From: an uncultured Chthoniobacterales bacterium
GTDB taxonomy: Bacteria > Verrucomicrobiota > Verrucomicrobiia > Chthoniobacterales > UBA10450
DNA length: 9,696 nucleotides
Direction of reading: 5' to 3'
Assembly (NCBI GenBank): GCA_955652255.1
Contig: CATPAW010000112.1
Span: 1-9,696, forward strand
Position numbers and translations under genes: made by a program. Numbering within the stretch: position 1 is the first letter of the stretch; every line of letters begins with the position of its first letter. This document shows positions 1-4,560 of this stretch, piece after piece. The notes beneath the pieces are model-generated. The model was not told the origin of the DNA, made no database searches, and saw nothing but the letters and a program-made list of their open reading frames with translations.

Positions 1-286
1 CACCGTAGGCGCGACGAGCATAAACGTAAGGACCGCCGGCCTTTGGTATCATCGTGGCAAGTTCGGCCGTATAATTTGCGTTCAGTAGAATGAAGATTCC
101 GCCAAGCGTCCAGACCGCAAGGATCAGCCAGGTATTTCCGAGCAAGGCGGCCGTCGGACCGGGTAGACGAAAAATGCTGACCCCGATAGTTCCGCCAACA
201 ACCACCGCCAAGCCGAAACCCAGGCCGAGTATGCGCAGTAGTTTATCTCTCTGCGCTAAATGCGTTTCGGCTGCAGCGTCAATCAT
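1..286 (-). CDS. APC-family amino-acid permease, N-terminal part (runs off left edge)
   Basis: The 95 residues in the window start at an ATG at 286. They comprise a short polar cytoplasmic N-terminus, a first membrane helix with the Gly-rich motif VVVGGTIGVSIF, a second helix (about residues 46-64), and then a hydrophilic turn AELATMIPKAGGPYVYARRA. The Gly-rich stretch in helix 1 and the 'P-x-AGG-x-Y-x-Y-xRRAYG' turn after helix 2 are hallmarks of amino acid/polyamine/organocation permeases, where the helix 1 glycines bind the substrate backbone. These transporters are inner-membrane symporters or antiporters of about 430-500 residues, so roughly 80% of the gene lies outside. The substrate cannot be named from this part. 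The frame stays open upstream to a stop near 439 but contains no ATG, and 286 gives a normal permease N-terminus. There is no strong Shine-Dalgarno sequence. Confidence 0.85.
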   Translation of the reverse strand, partial: MIDAAAETHLAQRDKLLRILGLGFGLAVVVGGTIGVSIFRLPGPTAALLGNTWLILAVWTLGGIFILLNANYTAELATMIPKAGGPYVYARRAYG

Positions 287-479
287 TTCTTTGCGTCGCT
301 GCGCGAACGCGAACCAATCTAACGAGAAAGCGCTCGGCCTCGCTGTGGCAGCCGGAAGCGGCAGCAAGTTGCGGCACGCTAGCCAAGATCGATATTGTAA
401 GCATAACGCTGGCGAGCCGTCGGCTGTATCGTCTGGTTAGGCTGTGCCGCACGAGCTATGGCCTAGCGTGCCCGGGGAC

Positions 480-896
480 TTATGGCCTTCCGGCGATCCA
501 AGCCGCGAAGATGAGGCAGATGGTAATGACGCCGGAGAAGATTATCGGCACCATGAAGAAGTATTTCCAGCTCAAGAATGTGACCACGACGAAGCACGCC
601 GCGAGGCCCCATGTCACGACTGGCAGCGCCAACAAGGACTCTTTGGGCAGGCCTCCGAGTTGCCACGACAGGACTGCGATGAAGACGAGAAGGACCGTGA
701 CGAAGAGCCCGAAGCCTGTGTAGAAGTCCCAATAGGTCCGGTTTAACCCTTGAACGTCGAAGTGCGTTGATCGCAACGCTCCGATAATCGAATCTACTCC
801 CCAACGAGGATCAACCCGTCGGAAGCCCAGAGTATGCCCTAGCGCGAAGAAGATCAGCAGGACGGAAGCGATACGATAGAGCAGGGACGCTTTCAT
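480..896 (-). CDS. Four-helix integral membrane protein of unknown function
   Basis: From the ATG at 896 this encodes 138 residues with four predicted membrane helices, at about 6-24, 62-82, 89-112 and 114-134. The loop after helix 1 is distinctive: GHTLGFRRVDPRWGVDSI, then ALRSTHFDVQGLNRTYWDFY. It contains a conserved-looking His in helix 1 and several Trp and Asp residues. The sequence reads like a genuine small conserved membrane protein found in several phyla, but I know of no assigned function. In-frame translation could begin at a TTG at 950, which overlaps the stop of the preceding ORF. I prefer the internal ATG because the extra 18 residues are polar and precede the natural start of the first helix. 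It is transcribed in the same direction as the permease, with a 193-bp gap to that gene's start. Existence is fairly sure, function unknown. Confidence 0.75.
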   Translation of the reverse strand: MKASLLYRIASVLLIFFALGHTLGFRRVDPRWGVDSIIGALRSTHFDVQGLNRTYWDFYTGFGLFVTVLLVFIAVLSWQLGGLPKESLLALPVVTWGLAACFVVVTFLSWKYFFMVPIIFSGVITICLIFAAWIAGRP

Positions 897-946
897 ACGA
901 AGATTTAGGGTTCTGCACACGATATTAGCGGCCACTTGTCCGGAAC

Positions 947-1141
947 TCAAGCCAGATGCGGCGTCTTTGCCTGAGCGAAATATTCTTCCGAATCCGAGTG
1001 TGGCCCGAGATCCAACAGCGCGGTTTTGTGGTAATCAATGTTGAGCACCGCAAAGTAGTAGAACATCAAAGCACAGAGAAACAGCAGTGTGCCGATTAAA
1101 AAAGGCGCGGTTGCGAATCTTCTCTTTGAAACTGCGCTCAT
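947..1141 (-). pseudogene. Truncated N-terminus of a probable GT39-like membrane glycosyltransferase
   Basis: The ORF encodes 64 residues from the ATG at 1141 (an in-frame GTG at 1168 is an alternative start). It has a basic N-terminus (SKRR), one hydrophobic helix at about residues 10-33, then an exoplasmic-looking stretch with TALLDLGPHSDSEEYFAQAK, and ends abruptly at TGA. In large bacterial ArnT/PMT-like glycosyltransferases the first helix is followed by just such an acidic loop with an Asp/Glu pair before the remaining helices. I recall full-length verrucomicrobial proteins with a similar 'LDL-P-x-D-x-x-EYF' start. No continuation is readable in any frame downstream, where the next gene begins within about 50 bp. 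It is therefore best read as the stump of a much larger gene. The alternative is a genuine single-helix microprotein. Confidence 0.4.
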
Positions 1142-1742
1142 AAGAATGTTTCGATGCCGGCCCCTCACGCGCGCTGCCGGCTACAAAATCTTATGAAAAT
1201 GGCAGCCCGAGCGCTTATCCACGTTTTATCCAATCTGCAAAACGGTGAACAGCCAGCAACTGGGGAAATTCTAAGCAGGGTTTCGCACCGCCGGTCTTTA
1301 TCTCTAAGAGAATAACCCCGCGCCTTCAACAACTCATCGTGCATCTTCGCTGGGCCGAATAGGTGGGTCCAACGTTGCTCGGGATCCTGCGGTGGGTGGG
1401 CATCCTTCCACAGCGCCTTTGTTTCGTACTGGCGGTTGAGAGAAGAGACAGTTTTTCGCGCGAGCCCGGCCCTCACGCTCGCAGCGCTGGTTCACGGTGC
1501 GGCAATGCCGGGTTAATGCCGAATGCTTCGGGTGGTGGATGGAAAGTCAAGTAAACGTAGTGCCCCTACACGCGCGTGCGCGCGAGACGCCATCGAACCC
1601 ACTTGTTCTACTTTTGTTCTACTTTCGCCAGTCGCAAGACAGTCCCTCGCTGACCACCTCATTTGGTCGGCAAACTCCTGATTTACCTATGAAAATCGTG
1701 AACGGCTTTTCACGACAAGTAACCAGGTAAAATCGGCGATTT
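1142..1742. other. Gene-poor stretch with scattered repeats and possible coding debris
   Basis: No convincing intact gene is visible in these 600 bases. On the minus strand a 103-codon frame opens at a GTG at 1476 and stops at 1165. Its middle part (about 1305-1440) has plausible codon use and composition (for example ALWKDAHPPQDPEQRW), but the last third turns into Cys/Arg-rich sequence unlike a protein and I recognise no family, so I do not call it a gene. The stretch also holds an 18-bp alternating purine-pyrimidine tract (1567-1584), a perfect tandem repeat (1604-1625) and nested palindromes (1680-1742) that abut half a tRNA gene. The overall picture is of a decayed insertion site. Confidence 0.5.
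1604..1625 (+). repeat. Perfect 11-bp tandem repeat giving GTTC-N7-GTTC
   Basis: TGTTCTACTTT occurs twice without a gap (1604-1614 and 1615-1625), giving GTTC-TACTTTT-GTTC at 1605-1619. A direct repeat GTTC-N7-GTTC is the LexA (SOS) box architecture of Alphaproteobacteria. Whether LexA of this organism uses it is unknown. No clear SOS gene follows on either strand, so this could equally be a recombinase arm-type site or chance. Confidence 0.35.
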
Positions 1743-1785
1743 CTGAATTTGAGTCCAGCGCGTCTGCCAGTCCCGCCACGCCGGC
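1743..1785 (-). pseudogene. 5' half of a tRNA-Leu gene (acceptor strand, D-arm, anticodon arm only)
   Basis: Read on the minus strand from 1785, GCCGGCGTGGCGGGACTGGC and the following AGACGCGC match the 5' acceptor strand, D-stem and D-loop of a bacterial tRNA-Leu. They are followed by an anticodon arm CTGGA-CTCAAA-TTCAG with a CAA (Leu, UUG codon) anticodon. The stem pairs well but the loop has six instead of seven bases. After position 1743 there is no long variable arm, no GGTTCGAATCC-like T-arm, no CGCCGGC 3' acceptor strand and no CCA within the next 200 bases. It is therefore a fragment, not a functional gene. The break lies just after the anticodon arm, which is one of the places where tyrosine recombinases integrate elements into tRNA genes. 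Confidence 0.6.
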
Positions 1786-1860
1786 GGCGGGAAAAAGTGG
1801 AGCGGGAAAATACGGGTTCGCGCAAACCTTGCAAGCCTTCGCGCAAGATCAGCATCTTCC

Positions 1861-1929
1861 AAATTGTAAGGCGGCCATTCCTGGCCGCCGCATTCAAATG
1901 TGGCGTCGAAGAGCGACGCCCTACAAATT
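1861..1929. repeat. Double-hairpin palindromic intergenic repeat
   Basis: There are two perfect 7-bp stems in a row: GGCGGCC (1870-1876) with GGCCGCC (1883-1889), and GGCGTCG (1902-1908) with CGACGCC (1914-1920). They are bounded by near-identical inverted ends AAATTGTAAGG (1861-1871) and CCCTACAAATT (1919-1929). The TAG stop of the adjacent minus-strand gene (1921-1923) lies inside the right end, so the repeat abuts or overlaps the gene's 3' end. The design is the same as the triple-hairpin array at 3681-3775. Such REP/MITE-like elements usually occur in many copies per genome and may act as RNA-stabilising or terminating structures. Confidence 0.7.
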
Positions 1930-2525
1930 CTGCCCGATCAGATCGAGTGGCTGCAAACTTCGTGGCGGCCCAAAAATCTCTCGCAGAATAATGGCGTTGC
2001 GCAGCCCGGATGAGGATCGGAGAAGCGCGGCGATGTTTGTTTCGCTTCGGGCTGGCATGGGCGGCGTAGCGATTGCGTGCGCTTCCGCCGGCGATGTGAT
2101 TGGAGCTGCCGGCTCGGGCGTTAACATGGCTTCGCGAACTTCGAAGATCGCGTCCTTGATCTTCGGTTTGAATGTTTTCACCTTTCGCGGCAGCTCTGGC
2201 GGTTTCGTTGTCAGCGGCGGAAGGGGCGAGGCGAACGGTGGCACATGCGGGAGCACGACCGGTTTTTGATAGGTCGGTCGCTGGATAACCGGGGGTGGCG
2301 GTCTTGCCCAGCCGGTTGCCCAAGCGCCTCGAGAAATTTGCGAACGCGCTCTTCGTCCGTTTCCGCTGACGCGTGAGAAATTGGCGGAGGCGTTCGCGGC
2401 GTAGATGTCGATCTTGGCTCCGATTCTTCGGAACCTTTGCTCGTTTGCCCTGCTTTGCTCGCCAGCCACCGGAACAGCAACGCGACGGCAACCAGCAAAA
2501 GGAAGAGCAAATTATCGAAATGCAT
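1921..2525 (-). pseudogene. Membrane-anchored Pro-rich conserved protein, broken by one frameshift
   Basis: Two overlapping frames together make one recognisable protein of about 200 residues. The first runs from the ATG at 2525: MHFDNLLFLLLVAVALLFRW is an N-terminal membrane anchor, followed by a Ser/Pro-rich linker and an acidic helix (DEERVRKFLEALGQPAG). Near 2291-2312 the frame must slip by -1 (most simply at GGG 2307-2309). It then continues as RPPPPVIQRP, a long Pro/Lys-rich linker, and a C-terminal helix RSSSGLRNAIILREIFGPPR ending LQPL...QNL at TAG 1921-1923. I recognise the same architecture and the REIFGPPR ending from Verrucomicrobia, often downstream of floA as here, but no function is assigned. 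It could be a true pseudogene or a sequencing error in a G/C run. No slippery heptamer with a following pseudoknot is evident to suggest programmed frameshifting. Confidence 0.65.
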
Positions 2526-2534
2526 TGTCCGAAT

Positions 2535-2603
2535 CGTTACAAAGTTAAAATAGTTACATCGTTTAAACGGCTTTTCTTTGTAACTCTTTTAACTCTTGTA
2601 ACG
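2535..2603. repeat. AT-rich long inverted repeat between floA and its downstream neighbour
   Basis: The arms CGTTACAAAGTTAAAATAG-TTAC (2535-2557) and GTAACTCTTTTAACTC-TTGTAACG (2580-2603) are inverted copies with one mismatch and one single-base gap over 24 positions. They are separated by 22 bp that contain the palindrome GTTTAAAC (2561-2568). The arms are unusually AT-rich for this GC-rich window and are internally built of repeated GTTA/TAAC units. In the floA transcript this would form a long hairpin directly after the stop codon and just upstream of the next start at 2525. There is no downstream U-tract, so it is not a standard intrinsic terminator. It may be an operator, an RNA-processing or attenuation structure, or a small MITE. 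Confidence 0.7.
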
Positions 2604-2613
2604 TTGTAAGGAA

Positions 2614-3630
2614 TCACGTTGCTTCCGTCCGCGGCTTGTCGGTGCCTGCGATCGACTCCCGCATTGAAGTATCGGCCTGCACATTTTTCATGCGGTAATA
2701 ATCCATGATCCCAAGATGCCCGGAGCGAAACGCGTCCGCCATCGCTTGCGGCACCTGCGCTTCCGCCTCCACGACTTTCGCGCGCATCTCTTGCGTCTTA
2801 GCGCGCATCTCCTGCTCGACCGCTACCGCCGCCGCGCGACGCACTTCCGCTTTTGCTTGCGCGACACGTTTGTCGGCATCGGCCTGCTCGCTTTGCAATT
2901 TTGCGCCGATGTTGTCGCCAACATCGACATCGGCGATGTCGATCGAAAGAATTTCAAACGCGGTGTTGCTGTCGAGCCCTTTGGCCAGCACCGCCTTTGA
3001 GATGCGGTCGGGATTTTCCAGGACATCTTTGTAAGAATCCGCCGACCCAATCGCGCTGACGATCCCTTCGCCCACGCGCGCGATGATTGTTTCCTCCGTT
3101 GCCCCGCCCACAAATCGATCGAGATGCGAGCGCACCGTCACACGCGCTTTCACTTTCGCCCCGATGCCGTCCTTGGCCACGCCGTCAATCGTTGCTCGGC
3201 CCATTGCCGGATTTGGCGCGTCGATCACCTTTGGATTGATGCTCGTGCGCACCGCTTCGAGCACGGTCTTGCCTGTCCCTTTCGTGGCCAAATCGATCGC
3301 GCAGGCGCGATTAAAATCGAGCGAGATGCCCGCTTTGTCGGCCGCGATCAACGCGAGAATGACCTGGCTGACATCGCCGCCCGCGAGATAATGGGCCTCC
3401 AGCGGATCGCTTGGAATCTCGATGCCCGCTTTGACCGCGGTGATCCGGCTATCCACAATTAATCCGACCGGCACACGCCGCAGCCGCATACCGACCATCT
3501 TACCCATGCCGACCGGCGCGTTCGCAATGCGCGCACGAAGCCAGACACCGAAAAAGTTGAAAAGGATGACCGCGAAAACAAGTCCAAAGACCGCGAGCAC
3601 CGCGACGCCGACAAGATAAAGAGCATCCAT
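2614..3630 (-). CDS. floA: Flotillin-like membrane scaffold protein FloA
   Basis: This 338-residue protein matches the FloA (YqfA/UPF0365) family in length and order. An N-terminal hydrophobic segment (about residues 4-30) inserts as an anchor. The SPFH/PHB-like domain follows (NAPVGMGKMVGMRLRRVPVG, AHYLAGGDVSQVILALIAAD, then a DGVAKDGIGAKVKARVTVRS-type core). An Ala/Glu/Arg-rich coiled coil (about residues 245-295, QAKAEVRRAAAVAVEQEMRA) and a conserved tail (ADAFRSGHLGIMDYYRMKN) complete it. FloA proteins oligomerise in the inner leaflet and organise functional membrane microdomains, affecting fluidity, protease and secretion activities. The NfeD-like partner often encoded upstream is not present: 730 bp of non-coding DNA precede the gene. 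The ATG at 3630 matches the family N-terminus, and no clear Shine-Dalgarno sequence is visible. The gene is intact and is the best-identified gene in the window. Confidence 0.97.
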   Translation of the reverse strand: MDALYLVGVAVLAVFGLVFAVILFNFFGVWLRARIANAPVGMGKMVGMRLRRVPVGLIVDSRITAVKAGIEIPSDPLEAHYLAGGDVSQVILALIAADKAGISLDFNRACAIDLATKGTGKTVLEAVRTSINPKVIDAPNPAMGRATIDGVAKDGIGAKVKARVTVRSHLDRFVGGATEETIIARVGEGIVSAIGSADSYKDVLENPDRISKAVLAKGLDSNTAFEILSIDIADVDVGDNIGAKLQSEQADADKRVAQAKAEVRRAAAVAVEQEMRAKTQEMRAKVVEAEAQVPQAMADAFRSGHLGIMDYYRMKNVQADTSMRESIAGTDKPRTEAT

Positions 3631-3680
3631 AGGTGTCTCGAACCTATGCCAGTCGATGCGCGCCGGAAAGTCTAATCGGG

Positions 3681-3775
3681 CTGTAGCGGCGCTCTATTAG
3701 CGCCGAAACTTGCTGGAGGGACACGCGCCGTCGTGTCCCAAACTTGGGGCGCCGACGGCGCGGCGCCCTCCAAAA
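3681..3775. repeat. Triple-hairpin GC-rich palindromic repeat array upstream of floA
   Basis: Three perfect stems follow each other: CGGCGCT/AGCGCCG (3687-3693 with 3699-3705), GGGACACG/CGTGTCCC (3718-3725 with 3732-3739) and GGGCGCCG/CGGCGCCC (3747-3754 with 3761-3768). An outer pair TGGAGGG (3714-3720) / CCCTCCA (3766-3772) encloses stems two and three. The left end CTGTAGCGG resembles the TGTAGGG end of the repeat at 1861-1929. This looks like two or three copies of a dispersed palindromic element inserted next to one another, in what would be the floA 5' region. Confidence 0.7.
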
Positions 3776-3853
3776 TTCGTTGCAAATGAACTGAGAAGGC
3801 ATACGCATTGCGCGTTGTGGAAAAACCTGTAGAGGCCGTTGTCCTCAGCGGCA

Positions 3854-3970
3854 ATGAGACCAGGGTCGCCGTGATCGGCGCTTCCGGTTACATCCGGCGA
3901 AGAGTTGGTGCGCCGCTTGCTCGCGCATCATTGCCTGCCGGCGCATCGCGGTCAGGAAATCGAGGAATAA
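3854..3970 (+). pseudogene. argC-like N-terminal remnant (N-acetyl-gamma-glutamyl-phosphate reductase)
   Basis: Read in + frames, the region gives TRVAVIGASGY and, after a one-base shift at the A near 3891, SGEELVRRLLAHH. Joined, this is the N-terminal Rossmann motif typical of ArgC (VAVIGASGYSGEELVRLL), the NADP-binding start of the arginine-biosynthesis reductase. An ATG at 3854 lies one base out of phase with the TRVAV frame, as if ATGAGxACC had lost a base. So one deletion and one insertion, followed by a TAA at 3968-3970, leave only about 35 of the usual ~340 residues. The next 100 bases carry short coding-like pieces in two frames (FEPHAQTIFDQAEN, then LHVQKATLAELARG to a TAA at 4074) of unknown origin. 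Homology is by motif recall only. Confidence 0.5.
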
Positions 3971-4099
3971 ACTTTCGAACCACACGCGCAGACCATTTTC
4001 GATCAGGCCGAGAACCCAGTTGCACGTGCAGAAAGCGACCCTGGCCGAGCTCGCGCGAGGAAAAGACAGTGACTAAACGCAAATATTTGTAGCTCGGCA

Positions 4100-4333
4100 G
4101 GATAATTGTCCGATTTTGCAAGCCGTCAAGCGGCGAATCTGTACTCATGCTGCAAGGGCATTGCAAGGGCGTTGCGTCAAGGGTAGCAACCGGTTTTCGG
4201 ACAGATTGATTTTCGCCGGACAAGTTGATACCCGTTTCGCACGGCCGAGCACGATTCGTAAGTCCCCATTCTTCAAGCTCTTTCGAGCTAATTCGACTTG
4301 ATTCGACCTTCCGGCAAAATCAGACAATTATCC
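4100..4333. mobile_element. MITE-like 234-bp segment with 20-bp terminal inverted repeats
   Basis: GGATAATTGTCCGATTTTGC at 4100-4119 recurs inverted at 4314-4333 (GCAAAATCAGACAATTATCC) with one mismatch in 20. The interior encodes no transposase or plausible protein. It contains short direct repeats (TTGCAAGGGC-like at about 4150-4170, ATTCGACTTG/ATTCGACCTT at 4291-4310) and a small hairpin AGCTCTTTCGAGCT at about 4276-4289. No obvious target-site duplication flanks it. It is consistent with a non-autonomous or decayed insertion element lying between the argC remnant and the tRNA-Leu gene. A pair of regulatory or structural inverted repeats is the alternative. Confidence 0.5.
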
Positions 4334-4362
4334 GACCCAGCGACACATAAAGACGCAGCGCG

Positions 4363-4446
4363 TGGTGCTCGGGGCGGGACTTGAACCCGCATGCCTTTCG
4401 GCATACGCCCCTCAAACGTACGTGTCTGCCATTCCACCACCCGAGC
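4363..4446 (-). tRNA. tRNA-Leu, anticodon GAG
   Basis: An 84-base class II tRNA. The acceptor strands GCTCGGG (4446 inward) and CCCGAGC (4367-4373) pair perfectly, with discriminator A and an encoded CCA (4363-4365). The D-arm has GGAATGGCAGACAC. The anticodon stem TACGT/GCGTA (one T-G pair) closes a loop TTGAGGG with anticodon GAG, reading Leu CUC/CUU. The long variable arm TGCCGAAAGGCAT is typical of Leu tRNAs, and the T-arm GCGGGTTCAAGTCCCGC is intact. It is transcribed away from the PHP gene and has no neighbouring tRNA. Confidence 0.97.
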
Positions 4447-4560
4447 CTTTGCGCGCGGGCAAACTCTTCCGCAAACTGCTCCCTGTCGCAAGTCTCCCTT
4501 CGCTCTTACTCTTACACGTGCTCGTGCAATCCGCGTAATCCGCGGCTAAGTTTGCGGAAG
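4447..4560. promoter_or_regulatory. Divergent intergenic region with a 12-bp inverted repeat
   Basis: Between the divergent tRNA-Leu and PHP genes, CTTCCGCAAACT (4466-4477) is repeated inverted and perfectly as AGTTTGCGGAAG (4549-4560), the latter ending exactly at the PHP start codon. Both genes must be promoted from here, but I see no clear -35/-10 pair. The inverted copies could be an operator pair. The GCGGAAG next to the start may alternatively serve, poorly spaced, as ribosome-binding sequence. Confidence 0.3.

Noticed and set aside
463..804. Basic 113-codon minus-strand ORF over the four-helix membrane protein
   Set aside because: It is a shadow frame: Arg/His-rich, no helices, and fully inside a well-formed membrane protein gene.
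1590..1785. Possible intron-containing tRNA-Leu, with GTGGGTTCGATGG near 1590-1604 as the T-arm
   Set aside because: No CCCAC partner, no 3' acceptor CGCCGGC and no CCA follow. No group I intron core is visible in the about 140-base gap, and the loop lacks a base.
1861..1929. CRISPR-like repeat or intrinsic terminator pair
   Set aside because: No repeated unit with regular spacers and no T-tract; it is a dispersed palindromic element. No CRISPR array was seen anywhere in the window.
2291..2312. Programmed -1 frameshift in the gene beside floA
   Set aside because: There is no X-XXY-YYZ slippery heptamer at the junction and no obvious downstream pseudoknot. A simple one-base loss in a G/C run explains it better.
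1619..2491. 290-codon minus-strand ORF, the longest frame in that region
   Set aside because: It is Arg/Ser-rich with no domain. It reads out of frame through the Pro-rich protein gene, a palindromic repeat and the tRNA fragment (GGTGRRAGLK).
2535..2603. Rho-independent terminator of floA
   Set aside because: The stem is AT-rich and is not followed by a T-tract in the transcript sense.
3888..4223. 111-codon minus-strand ORF upstream of floA
   Set aside because: It has no recognisable domain, opposes the argC-like remnant and spans one end of the inverted-repeat segment; composition is not protein-like.
4288..4491. Minus-strand ORF reading ...VVEWQTRTFEG...VQVPPRAP
   Set aside because: It is a translation through the tRNA-Leu(GAG) gene, a common annotation artefact.
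4381..4560. N-terminal extension of the PHP protein by 60 residues
   Set aside because: The extension is the reverse complement of the tRNA gene plus intergenic DNA, and PHP proteins normally start close to DLHIHT.
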